Source: Pseudomonadota bacterium (GTDB taxonomy: Bacteria > Myxococcota_A > UBA9042 > GCA-2863065). Taken from it: a DNA stretch of 32,454 nt. A program made the translations under genes and the position numbers. Where the stretch lies: positions 1 to 32,454 of the forward strand of contig SXOO01000268.1 of NCBI GenBank assembly GCA_005776725.1, given 5' to 3'. Positions 22,816-30,839 of the stretch are shown here, piece by piece (positions within the stretch are counted from its first letter, which is position 1; every line of letters begins with the position of its first letter). The notes under the pieces were generated by a model that worked only from the letters and a program-made list of their open reading frames with translations, did not search any database and was not told the origin of the DNA.

Positions 22816-25662
22816 ATGCCCACTCTACGCGTCTCCTCACTGCTGGCCGCGGCCGTGCTCGCCGGCTGCTCCACCACCGCCGCCAACCCGATCGTCACCG
22901 GGGAGACCGTGACCCCCGACACCCACGCTGGCGACACGGCCGTGGTCTCGCTCGATACCCCCACGCCGCTCGCGGGCAAAGACACGGATGGAGCAGCCGA
23001 CGTGGTCGCGCTCCCCACCGGCTACGGCGAGCCGTGCACCACCAACGCGGACTGCGCCTCGAGCCTCTGCGTCCACGGCAAAGACGGCGAGACCTGCACC
23101 ATCCCGTGCGTGGATTCCTGCCCCGCGGGCGCGTCCTGCAAGCAGCTCGTGCTCCCCACGCGAGACGTTCAGTTCGCCTGTTTGCCGGAGCACGTCACGC
23201 TGTGCCGCCCGTGCGCGGACGCCGCACCCTGCGTCGACGGGGGCTATCAGGCGAAGGCCATCTGCAGCGACCTCGGCGCCGAGGGCAGCTTCTGCCTCAC
23301 CCCGTGTGACGCGGCCGCGCCCTGCCCAACGGGCTTCAGCTGCGTCGCGCAGGAAGGCGGGACGGCCACCTATTGCGTCCCAGACTCGGGGACTTGCGAG
23401 TGCGACGCCGTGGCCAAGGCGCAGGGGCTCTCCACCGCGTGCCAGCTCTCCAACGAACACGGCAGCTGCGCGGGGACTCGCGCATGTGGCGCCCAGGGGC
23501 TCGGGCCTTGCACCGGCCAGACGCCCGCCGCCGAGTCCTGCAACCAGCTGGACGACGACTGCGACGGCGTCGCGGACGACGGCTTCACGCTGGGTCAGGC
23601 GTGCGACGGTCCGGACCTCGATGGGTGCGCCGACGGCGAGCTGGTGTGCGGTGAGGGCGGCGCGGTCTGTGCGGACGACGCCACCTCCGTCAACGAGGCC
23701 TGCGACAACGACAAAGACGACGACTGTGACGGTGAGACCGACGAGGGGTGCTGCAGCGCGCCGGGCTCGCCGTGCTGCGCCGGGGGCACGTGCGCCGCGC
23801 CGCTCACCTGCATCGTGGGAGAGTGCGCCTGCGACCAGAAGAGCGGCAGCACGTGCGTCGACGGCGACGCCTGGTACGTGGACTGCGAGGGTAAGTCCAC
23901 CCTCGTCAAGGCCGAGTGCGGCGCTTGCGCGTGCTCGAACGGGGAGTGCGAGGAGTCCGCCACGGCGCAGTCGGTCTGCCACCTGGGCGACGTCTACGGC
24001 GCCGACTGCCACGGGGAGAACCTGTCGCTCGTAGAAGACTGCGGTGCTTGCGCGTGCCTCGGCGGCGCCTGCCTGGAGAACGACACCGCGGGCACCACCT
24101 GCAACGGCGGGGACGTCTGGTTCACCAGCTGCGACGGCGGGGTCACTACCCAGAAGTCGGAGTGTGGTCTCTGTGCATGCAGCGACGGGGAGTGCGCGCT
24201 CACGGACCAGGCGGGGACGGAGTGCTTCGAAGGTGACGCGTGGCACGTGGACTGCTTCGGGGTGCCCACGAAGCTCGCGAGCGACTGTGGCTCCTGCTCC
24301 TGCGTGGATGGCGCGTGCCAGACGTCCGACAGCGCAGGGCTGACCTGCTCCGACGGCGACGCGTGGTTCACGGATTGCCAGGGCGCGCCCACCACCAAGG
24401 CCGCCGAGTGCGGCGCTTGTGCCTGTTCGAATGGCGCCTGCGTGGAGTCGCCGGCGGCCGAGAAGGTGTGCTTCGAGGGCGACGTCTGGTGGACCGACTG
24501 CGACGGCGTTCGCACCGAGAAGGTCCTCGACTGTGGCGACTGCGGCTGCGAGGCGGGCGCCTGCGTGGTCGATGCCGAGGCGTCGCGGCTGTGCGTCGAG
24601 GGGAACGCGTGGTGGGTCGACTGTCGCGGCGTGCCGTCGAAGGTGGCGGACGACTGCGTGGGCTGCGGCTGCTCCAACGGCACCTGCCAGAACGACCTGC
24701 AGGCTAGCGCGACGTGCTCGGATGGAGACGTGCACTACGTCTCCTGTCTCGGCGCGGTGGGCGACCTGAAAGAGACCTGCGGCGCCTGCGGTTGCGGCGA
24801 CGCTGCGTGCCTCCCAGACGCCCCCGTCGCGACGGTCTGTGTGGACAACGCGGTGTGGTCGTTGGGCTGCATGGCCACCCCCACGCTGAAGCTAGCCACC
24901 TGCGAAGCGAACGCCGTGTGCGTCGCCAGCGGGGGCAGCGCATCCTGTGTGTGTAGCACCGGCTTCGACGGCGTCGGTGGCCAGAACTGTGCTCCGATCT
25001 GTGGCGACAACATCAAGGTGGGGATCGAGGAGTGCGACGACGGGGACAAGGACTCAGGCGACGGCTGCAGCAGCGCCTGCAAGCTCGAGTCTGCGAGTTG
25101 GGTCACGGGCTCGTGGAGCGCGTGCACGCAGAACAGCTGGCAAGCCGCCGGCGAGACGGGGTGCTCGGCGCCTTGCGGCGGGGGGACGAAGACCCTGCTC
25201 TACACCTGCCCGCCACAGACCGGCACGCAGACCCGGTCAGTCACTTGTACGCTCGGCGGCGTGTCCGCGCCCGACATGGCCTGCGTGTTGGTGGGCGCAA
25301 AGCCGGCCTCTTCCCAGGCGTGCCCAGAGACCGGGTGCGCCGGCTCGGATCCGACCAACGTGGTGAGCTGCAATACGCAGTCGTGCTGCGTCGCGAACGT
25401 AGGTCAGTCCTGCGACAAGGGCTACAACGTCCCCGTGGCGTGCGACAACGCGAAGTGCGTGACCGCGAAGGTGGACTGCGGCGAACACGTCACCAAGCAC
25501 TGCTACCCGTTGGCGCCTCTCTCGAACTACTGGGAGCCCGGCTGGACCAACAGCACGAACTGCGCGGTGGCCAAACACACCTACTTCAACGACCCTCCCT
25601 GCAGCACCACGCAGTACGTGAGCGTACCCGGCGTGGTCGCCTGCAACGGGTCGTGCCAGTAG
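22816..25662 (+). CDS. Cys-rich multidomain lipoprotein with eight 41-residue repeats
   Basis: The start is ATG 22816 (GGGAG ten bases upstream), giving 948 residues; the frame before it is not coding. Lipobox LLAAAVLAGC gives C18. The Cys-rich N-terminal part is followed by two MopE-type metal motifs (LDDDCDGVADDGF near 245-257 and KDDDCDGETDEGC near 300-312). Eight repeats of exactly 41 residues (346-673) come next, each with six Cys at fixed spacing. A ninth degenerate unit, an EGF-like piece (CVCSTGFDGVGGQNC), and a myxococcal disulfide repeat (729-755, EECDDGDKDSGDGCSSAC) follow. A thrombospondin type 1-like segment begins near 762 (WSACTQNSW), and the Cys-rich C-terminus closes the protein. 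It should be an extended, disulfide-stabilised cell-surface protein for adhesion or ligand binding. The 3' end abuts the opposite-strand stop. Domain calls are by pattern; function unknown. Confidence 0.85.
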   Translation: MPTLRVSSLLAAAVLAGCSTTAANPIVTGETVTPDTHAGDTAVVSLDTPTPLAGKDTDGAADVVALPTGYGEPCTTNADCASSLCVHGKDGETCTIPCVDSCPAGASCKQLVLPTRDVQFACLPEHVTLCRPCADAAPCVDGGYQAKAICSDLGAEGSFCLTPCDAAAPCPTGFSCVAQEGGTATYCVPDSGTCECDAVAKAQGLSTACQLSNEHGSCAGTRACGAQGLGPCTGQTPAAESCNQLDDDCDGVADDGFTLGQACDGPDLDGCADGELVCGEGGAVCADDATSVNEACDNDKDDDCDGETDEGCCSAPGSPCCAGGTCAAPLTCIVGECACDQKSGSTCVDGDAWYVDCEGKSTLVKAECGACACSNGECEESATAQSVCHLGDVYGADCHGENLSLVEDCGACACLGGACLENDTAGTTCNGGDVWFTSCDGGVTTQKSECGLCACSDGECALTDQAGTECFEGDAWHVDCFGVPTKLASDCGSCSCVDGACQTSDSAGLTCSDGDAWFTDCQGAPTTKAAECGACACSNGACVESPAAEKVCFEGDVWWTDCDGVRTEKVLDCGDCGCEAGACVVDAEASRLCVEGNAWWVDCRGVPSKVADDCVGCGCSNGTCQNDLQASATCSDGDVHYVSCLGAVGDLKETCGACGCGDAACLPDAPVATVCVDNAVWSLGCMATPTLKLATCEANAVCVASGGSASCVCSTGFDGVGGQNCAPICGDNIKVGIEECDDGDKDSGDGCSSACKLESASWVTGSWSACTQNSWQAAGETGCSAPCGGGTKTLLYTCPPQTGTQTRSVTCTLGGVSAPDMACVLVGAKPASSQACPETGCAGSDPTNVVSCNTQSCCVANVGQSCDKGYNVPVACDNAKCVTAKVDCGEHVTKHCYPLAPLSNYWEPGWTNSTNCAVAKHTYFNDPPCSTTQYVSVPGVVACNGSCQ
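23851..24834 (+). repeat. Eight tandem 123-base (41-residue) coding repeats
   Basis: Units begin at 23851, 23974, 24097, 24220, 24343, 24466, 24589 and 24712. Each has six cysteines at unit positions 2, 12, 23, 26, 28 and 33, an acidic/Gly motif near position 5, usually Trp at 8, and the core CGACACSNGAC-like segment. The period is exact in all eight copies; a ninth at 24835 has lost most cysteines. Identity among copies is moderate, so duplication is old and purifying selection on the cysteine frame is likely. Confidence 0.9.
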
Positions 25663-26595
25663 CTACTCCTTGGAGCGGTCGCGGATGGTGTAGGCGCGCG
25701 TGCCCTCGACCGTGATCCCCATGGAGAAGAAGGTACACACCCCGTCCACGCGCTCCATGTCGGCGTTGGCCTCGAAGAGCGGCTTGACGAGCTCGGTCTC
25801 GGCGGAGGCGCCGGTCTCGAGGAGCGCGGTGATGACCTCATCGAGGTTCAGCGCGCCCCCGAGATAGCCCGAGAACGTGCCGTCCTCGGCGAGCTCGAGG
25901 TGCGCGCGGCCGAAATAGAGCTCGGCCACGATGTCGAGGTCGAGGATGGCGATGGGGATCTGGAGCGTGACGGGCCCCGCCTCGAGGACGCCGTCTACGA
26001 TCGCCACGTTCTCGACCGTGGACACCGGCTTGGCGTAGTCGAGCGCGAAGGTCTGGTCCGGCGAGATGAGGCCGAAGGTGCCGAGGTCGGGGTCTGCGAG
26101 GCCCCGGTACACGTTGAGGGTCACACTCGGGTCATTCCGCAGGTCGTCCACCCCGACCAGCTCGAGCATGATGAGCACGCGCCCTTCGTTGATCGCCCCT
26201 TGGAGTAGGGCGTCGACCTGGGTCCCCACCAGCGGCGCCAGATCGGACCAGATCTTGGCGAGCTGGTTGTCGACGCCGGTCTCGCCGTTCGGGCCCAAGA
26301 GGTCGCCGTGACCGCAGCTGGCCTCTTCGCCGGCCGGGCTGTTCTTGCCGTCGAGGTCGAAGCCCTGGGCGCGACCGGGCTCGAGCAGCGAGGTGAAGCG
26401 CATCTTGCGCACCACGTTCACCCGAGAGTTCTCGAGCACGTAGAGGTCACCGTCGAAGTACGGCGGGGGCGCGGCGGCCGTGTCGCTGGGCGGCGCCCCG
26501 AGGTCGCTCCCCGCGTCGGTGGGAGTGACGAGCGCTTCGTTGGGGCCGAGCTGCACACACCCGGCGGCGACGACTGGCAGCAGGAAGCGCCTCAT
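25663..26595 (-). CDS. Lipoprotein of unknown function
   Basis: This 310-residue protein begins MRRFLLPVVAAGC, with C13 as lipidated cysteine. It continues with an Asp/Ala/Pro linker typical of Myxococcota surface lipoproteins. The rest lacks cysteine-rich repeats and looks like a mixed fold (GVDNQLAKIWSDLAPLVGTQ, then LLQGAINEGRVLIMLEL, then YFGRAHLELAEDGTFSGYLG). I recall similar unnamed proteins in Myxococcota but cannot assign a family. The start ATG overlaps the stop of the DUF1552 gene (ATGA), and it is the last gene of a three-gene minus-strand unit with DUF1592 and DUF1552 genes. Its stop codon directly abuts that of the Cys-rich lipoprotein gene (TAG next to CTA), leaving no gap between convergent genes. 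Confidence 0.72.
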   Translation of the reverse strand: MRRFLLPVVAAGCVQLGPNEALVTPTDAGSDLGAPPSDTAAAPPPYFDGDLYVLENSRVNVVRKMRFTSLLEPGRAQGFDLDGKNSPAGEEASCGHGDLLGPNGETGVDNQLAKIWSDLAPLVGTQVDALLQGAINEGRVLIMLELVGVDDLRNDPSVTLNVYRGLADPDLGTFGLISPDQTFALDYAKPVSTVENVAIVDGVLEAGPVTLQIPIAILDLDIVAELYFGRAHLELAEDGTFSGYLGGALNLDEVITALLETGASAETELVKPLFEANADMERVDGVCTFFSMGITVEGTRAYTIRDRSKE

Positions 26596-27902
26596 GCCTC
26601 GAGCTCCGAGAGGCCGTCGCTGACCTCTCCCTCCTCGGCCCCGAACGTGGCGGTGGGCACGTCCAGCGCGCGGAGCAACGACAGCCCCACCCGCGAGGCG
26701 TTCTCCTTCGTGGTGGACCGGTAGTGGAAGCCGGTGCGCAGCGTGCCGCAGGCGGTGCCAGCCAGGATCACGGGGTACTCGTCGATCTGGTGGGTGCGGC
26801 CCTCGGAGACGTCTGACGTCGCGAGCAGCGCGGTGCTGTCGAGGAGGGTGCCTTCGCCCTCGGGCGTGCCCCGGAGTCGATCGACCAGATAAGCGAGGTC
26901 TTCGAGGATCCCGAGCACGATCTGGTTCACCTGGGGCTGGTCTCCGGGCTCGTCATGCGTGAGCTGGTGGTGGCCCGAGGTGGTCCCCGGATAGAGCACG
27001 TCGCTGAGCGGATCGGAGTACCAAAAGCTCACCACCCGGGTCTGGTCGCATGCGAGCGCCATGGTGGTGAGGTCTGCGAAGACGCGCGCCCGCTCCTTCA
27101 TCTGGGGCCGGCCGTCGATGAGGTCGAGCGCGGGAGGAGCCTCCGGACGCTTGCAGCTGGCGCGGTCCAGGGGGGCCTCCTGGAGCCGAGCCACCCGTTG
27201 CTCCAGGTCGCGCACCGCGGTCATGTGCTGGTCGAGGCGGATCTTGTCGTTGGCGCCGAGGCGCTTCTCGAGGTCCTTGGCGTCGGTGAGGACCGCGTCG
27301 AGCACGCTGCGACGGAGCGCCAGCTTGGGATCGGGCGGCGTGTTCTCGCCGGGCTGCTTGAACGTGGCTCCGAAGAGGCGCTCGAATAGCCGGAGGTGGT
27401 CCGTCTCCGGGGGGTTGAGGCTGTCGGGGCCGTTGTGAGAGAGCCCCCGCACGCCGGGCTGTATGCCCACCTCGAGCGAGCGATACAGCGTGTCGCCGCC
27501 CACCGCGCTGGCGACCAGCTGGTCGAGCGTGGGCGCGGCGAAGGTCCAGTCGCCGCCGCCCTTCATGATCGTGGGGTGTCCCGTCAGGAAGCCTCCGGGG
27601 CCCGAGATGTGGGCGTCGTCGTTCGGGGTCTTCACCTCGAGCCCGGTGATGAGCGAGATGGCGTCTTTGACCGGGGCCAGGGGCTGAAGCTGCTCGGAGA
27701 GCGTCCAGTCGGGCCCCGAGTCCGCGGGGATCCACCGCGCAGGCTGGATCCCGTTCCCCCAGAAGTAGAGCATGAAGCGCTTCGGTGCGAGCCCGCCCGA
27801 GGCGCGCGCTCGCCCCCCGAGCGACTCGAAGAAGGGCAGGGCCACCGTGGTGAGGGCGCCCCCCACGAGGCCTCGAAGGACGGCGCGGCGAGTGAGCTTC
27901 AT
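26592..27902 (-). CDS. DUF1552 protein, Tat-exported
   Basis: The start ATG 27902 lies in the stop of the upstream gene (ATGA), giving 436 residues; the longer frame to 28190 is a shadow. The N-terminus MKLTRRAVLRGLVGGALTTV has a twin-arginine signal (RR at 5-6), implying export of a folded protein, perhaps metal-bound. The body carries DUF1552 features: RFMLYFWGNGIQPARWIPAD, FLTGHPTIMKGG, GIQPGVRGLSHNG, DLEKRLGANDKIRLDQHM and MALACDQTRVVSFWYSD. DUF1552 genes almost always sit next to DUF1592/DUF1588/DUF1585 genes, as here. Both families are frequent in Planctomycetes and Myxococcota and are thought to form an extracytoplasmic redox or degradative module, but no reaction is established. A histidine-rich segment (SGHHQLTHDEP) could bind metal. 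Confidence 0.9.
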   Translation of the reverse strand: MKLTRRAVLRGLVGGALTTVALPFFESLGGRARASGGLAPKRFMLYFWGNGIQPARWIPADSGPDWTLSEQLQPLAPVKDAISLITGLEVKTPNDDAHISGPGGFLTGHPTIMKGGGDWTFAAPTLDQLVASAVGGDTLYRSLEVGIQPGVRGLSHNGPDSLNPPETDHLRLFERLFGATFKQPGENTPPDPKLALRRSVLDAVLTDAKDLEKRLGANDKIRLDQHMTAVRDLEQRVARLQEAPLDRASCKRPEAPPALDLIDGRPQMKERARVFADLTTMALACDQTRVVSFWYSDPLSDVLYPGTTSGHHQLTHDEPGDQPQVNQIVLGILEDLAYLVDRLRGTPEGEGTLLDSTALLATSDVSEGRTHQIDEYPVILAGTACGTLRTGFHYRSTTKENASRVGLSLLRALDVPTATFGAEEGEVSDGLSELEA

Positions 27903-29527
27903 CGGGGCTCTCCGGCCAGCCGGAACAGCGGGCTCATCACGATCTCCAAGAGCAGCGGTCGCACCCGGTACCCGAGCGCCGCGAAGCGCTCTGACAGCGC
28001 GTCGATCGCGGCAGCCTCCGTGGCCACCTCGACGTGCCCCGTGGCGTAACGCACCAGGGTCTGCACCACGCACGGTCCGAAGCGCTCGTGTTCGCGGACG
28101 GCGCGACCGAGGGCGAGCCCGTCCGAGAAGGTGGCCCCGTCGAGGTCGCCGCTGGCGTCGATCGGGGCGCCGTTGTCCGTGAGCCGCCACCGCCCAATCG
28201 CGTCGTAGTTCTCGAGCGCGAGGCCGATCGGGTCGAAGGCGAGGTGGCAGGTGGCGCAGTCCTCGTTCTCGAGGTGCTCCTTCACGCGGTCGCGCAACGT
28301 GAGGGTGGTCCCCGATGGCTCGGGGATCGAGGTGTCGACGTTAACAGGCGCGGGCGGGGTGGGTTGGCACAAGAGGACATTCCGGACGAACCTCCCGCGC
28401 CGCGTGGCCGAGGTGGACGTCTGATGCGCCTGCAGGTTGAGGATGGAGGCGTGAGTGAGGAGTCCCGCGCGTCGCGCCTCGGGAGGCAGGTGCACGCGTC
28501 GGAAACCCTCGGTGGTCGGGGCGGGCACCCCGTACAACGACGCCAGCCTCGGGTTGAGGAAGGTCTCCGTGGTGGTGAGCACGTCCCGGAAGTCGGCGTC
28601 CTCGTCGAAGACCTTGTAGAGGAGGAGGCCCAGCGTCTCCTCGCGTGCGTCCGGCCCGAGGTCGGAGGTGAAGTGCTCGAAGAGCTTCGGGTCCTTCGCC
28701 AGCGCGTCCAGCTTGTACAGAGCGAGCTGCTCGGAGAAGAAGTTCCTCAGCGCGTCGCGCGACCGCGGCGAGTCGAGCAGCCGGGTCGCTTGCGCCCGCA
28801 GGCCGTCGTCCGTGGCCAGCTCGCCGCTGGCGGCTGCGCGGAGGAGCGCGTCGTCCGGCGTGGTGTTCCAGAGGAAGAAACTGAGCCGAGAGGCGAGCTC
28901 GAACGGGTCGAAGGCTCGCGCCTCGCCGTCTTCCCCTGCCGCGCCCAGCTCCACCCGAAACATGAAGTGCGGAGACTGTAGGAGCGCCGCGATCCCGTAC
29001 TCGAACCCCGCGAAGAAGTCGCCGAGGGTTGAGCCCGCCTCCACAACCACCGCAGCCACCCGCTGAACCTCGTCAACAGTCAGGGGACGGCGCCAGACGG
29101 ACTGCCCGAGCCGGGTGATCGCCTCTCTGGCGCAGGCCTCGTCGCCGGGCCCCGTCGGGTCGCACGGGACCCACCGCGCGCGCTGCGCCGGATCCTTCAT
29201 GGCCTGCTCGGCGATCGTCAGGGCGGCCGACTCCGCTGACGACACGCCCCGCGCGCTGTAGGTGGTGCCCGCGGCGCCTACCGACAGGAGACCGCCCTGA
29301 GCCACGTCGGGATCCTCCAGCTCCGGGACCACCACCGACTCCCCGAAGAGGTCGACGATCGCGCGGTGGTATTGGGCCTGGGTGAGGCGGCGCATGGAGC
29401 TGGGCGCAGGCGTCACCTCCACCGGAGCAGCCGCGGCCTCGGCAGCGACCACGAGGCTGGGCGAGGCGCTGTTGTCGCACGCGCCGAGGGCGAGGACGCA
29501 CAGAGCCGCGTTGAGTGGGAAGCGCAT
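27899..29527 (-). CDS. DUF1587/DUF1595/DUF1592/DUF1588/DUF1585 lipoprotein with CXXCH motif
   Basis: The start is ATG 29527 or ATG 29533; neither has a clear Shine-Dalgarno. With the former the protein is 542 residues and starts MRFPLNAALCVLALGAC, a lipobox with C17. Blocks follow in the usual family order: DUF1587 (MRRLTQAQYHRAIVDLFGE), DUF1595 (LGQSVWRRPLTVDEVQ), DUF1592 (GFEYGIAALLQSPHFMFR and ASRLSFFLWNTTPDDALL), DUF1588 (EARRAGLLTHASILNLQAHQ and RGRFVRNVLLCQPTP), and DUF1585 (IGLALENYDAIGRWR). ENEDCATCHLAFDP contains one CXXCH motif, which in this family may bind heme c, although a distinct N-terminal cytochrome domain is missing. The protein should be periplasmic or outer-membrane anchored. 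It is first in its unit, 115 bases after the methyltransferase gene. Confidence 0.9.
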   Translation of the reverse strand: MRFPLNAALCVLALGACDNSASPSLVVAAEAAAAPVEVTPAPSSMRRLTQAQYHRAIVDLFGESVVVPELEDPDVAQGGLLSVGAAGTTYSARGVSSAESAALTIAEQAMKDPAQRARWVPCDPTGPGDEACAREAITRLGQSVWRRPLTVDEVQRVAAVVVEAGSTLGDFFAGFEYGIAALLQSPHFMFRVELGAAGEDGEARAFDPFELASRLSFFLWNTTPDDALLRAAASGELATDDGLRAQATRLLDSPRSRDALRNFFSEQLALYKLDALAKDPKLFEHFTSDLGPDAREETLGLLLYKVFDEDADFRDVLTTTETFLNPRLASLYGVPAPTTEGFRRVHLPPEARRAGLLTHASILNLQAHQTSTSATRRGRFVRNVLLCQPTPPAPVNVDTSIPEPSGTTLTLRDRVKEHLENEDCATCHLAFDPIGLALENYDAIGRWRLTDNGAPIDASGDLDGATFSDGLALGRAVREHERFGPCVVQTLVRYATGHVEVATEAAAIDALSERFAALGYRVRPLLLEIVMSPLFRLAGEPR

Positions 29528-29622
29528 GCCCATCGATAACAAGTTTCAGCGCTGCGTTCCAGCGGCGTGTATCGGCCCCTCTCGAAGGTGGAGAGCCGCT
29601 TGGCCTGCGGCATCACGGTCGC

Positions 29623-29635
29623 GGGGCCTGGCCCC
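29623..29635 (-). terminator. GC hairpin after the RlmI-like gene
   Basis: GGGGCC and GGCCCC around a single T form a perfect 13-base inverted repeat eight bases beyond the methyltransferase stop. No T tract follows on the minus strand, so terminator function is uncertain. Two smaller stems (29550-29564 and 29579-29595) lie in the same 115-base gap, which must also hold any separate promoter of the DUF1592 gene. Confidence 0.3.
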
Positions 29636-29642
29636 AGCCGGG

Positions 29643-30839
29643 TCACGCGACGGTGGCGAGCACCGCGGTGAGGTAACGCGCTTCCGGGCAGGCTACGGGG
29701 AACGGGTGGTCCGGCCCGGGGCCGAAGACGCCGTGCACATGCAGCTGGCGGCCGGCGTGTAGCGCCGCGTCGGTGAGCATTCGCAGGAACATGGCGTCGT
29801 CGACGAGCCCGGAGCAGGTGCAGGTGAGGACGAGCCCTCCCGGGCGCACGCGGGAGAGCCCGAGCGTGTTCAGCGCCAGGTACTTCTTGAACGCGTCGTC
29901 GAGGCTCTCCTTGCCGCGCGCGAACTTCGGCGGATCGAGCACCACCACGTCCCAGAGGCGCTCGTCGGCCTTTAGGAAGCGCATGGCGTCTTCCTTGAGC
30001 CACGAGCCGCCTTCGAGGTCGTTCTGCTTTGCGGTGCCGTGCGCCACGCTCACCGCGGGCCCGGAGCTGTCGACACCGAGCACCTCTCGGGCGCCGGCTT
30101 TCAGCGCGTGGAGGCCGAAGCCGCCGGTGTAGCAGAACGTGTCGAGCACGGTCTTGCCCGCGCACAGCGGCGCCAGGCGTCGGCGGTTCTCGCGCTGGTC
30201 TGAGTAGAAGCCGGTCTTCTGCCCCTTGCCGGGGAGCAGCCGCCACTCGATGCCGTTCTCGAGGAGCGGCACGTGGGTCTCGAGGTCACCCCGCCCGAAG
30301 CGGTCGCCCTCTGCGATGTTCTCGAGGCGCGCCGAGTCTTCGGGCACCGAGACCCACAGCGACGGCGGGACACCGTTCACCCGCACGAGCGCCTCGATCG
30401 CGTCCTTGAGGTGCTCGAGCCACAGCTCTGCGCCCGCCGTGGTGAGCTGGACGGACACGAGCGGGCCCAGCACGTCCGCAATCACGCCGGGCAGGCCGTC
30501 GCCTTCGCCGTTGATGAGCCGGTAGGCCGTAGTCTCTTCGCTGGGCAGCCCGAACGCGGCGCGGATCGCCACTGCGCGATGGACTCGCTCGTGGACCAGC
30601 TGCCGGATGCCGCCGGCTGGGAGCTCCTTGCCAACGATCCGCACGGCGATTCGCGCCGTGGGGTTGTAGGTGCCGAAGCCGATGCGCCGGCGCTGCTCGT
30701 CGAGCAAGGTGACCAGCTGCCCGGACTGCTCTATCTGGCCCTCGACGCGCTCGATCGCGCCGCTGTACACCCAGGGGTGGCCCGCCCACGCGGGGCGCGC
30801 CTTCCCCTTCTTCAGGACGACGCGCGGTCCCTCATTCAT
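29643..30839 (-). CDS. rlmI: RlmI-like 23S rRNA cytosine-C5 methyltransferase
   Basis: The 398-residue protein has the RlmI layout. It starts with an N-terminal PUA domain (residues 5-70, KKGKARPAWAGHPWVYSGAI), then a central beta-rich segment with NGEGDGLPGVIADV. A Rossmann methyltransferase follows: the GQKTGFYSDQRENRR motif at 206-220, AdoMet loop VLDTFCYTGGFG (231-242), acidic D257 in GVDSS, catalytic-type DPPKF (302-306) and TCTCSG with C342 as likely nucleophile. It should methylate a cytosine (C1962 in E. coli numbering for RlmI) of 23S rRNA in the cytoplasm. Related RlmI/RlmK-type paralogues with other targets cannot be excluded. The start ATG lies inside the end of gyrA with an eight-base overlap, so it is probably cotranscribed with gyrA. 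Confidence 0.88.
   Translation of the reverse strand: MNEGPRVVLKKGKARPAWAGHPWVYSGAIERVEGQIEQSGQLVTLLDEQRRRIGFGTYNPTARIAVRIVGKELPAGGIRQLVHERVHRAVAIRAAFGLPSEETTAYRLINGEGDGLPGVIADVLGPLVSVQLTTAGAELWLEHLKDAIEALVRVNGVPPSLWVSVPEDSARLENIAEGDRFGRGDLETHVPLLENGIEWRLLPGKGQKTGFYSDQRENRRRLAPLCAGKTVLDTFCYTGGFGLHALKAGAREVLGVDSSGPAVSVAHGTAKQNDLEGGSWLKEDAMRFLKADERLWDVVVLDPPKFARGKESLDDAFKKYLALNTLGLSRVRPGGLVLTCTCSGLVDDAMFLRMLTDAALHAGRQLHVHGVFGPGPDHPFPVACPEARYLTAVLATVA

Noticed and set aside
22837..24735. Long minus-strand open frame (632 codons) opposite the Cys-rich lipoprotein gene
   Set aside because: It lies antisense to a gene with lipobox and eight in-frame repeats; its translation is an Ala/Arg/Val-rich shadow without domain features, a common effect of high GC content.
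23851..24834. Regular 123-base periodicity considered as a CRISPR or satellite array
   Set aside because: Units are in-frame coding repeats with conserved cysteines and diverged third positions, not identical repeats separated by unique spacers.
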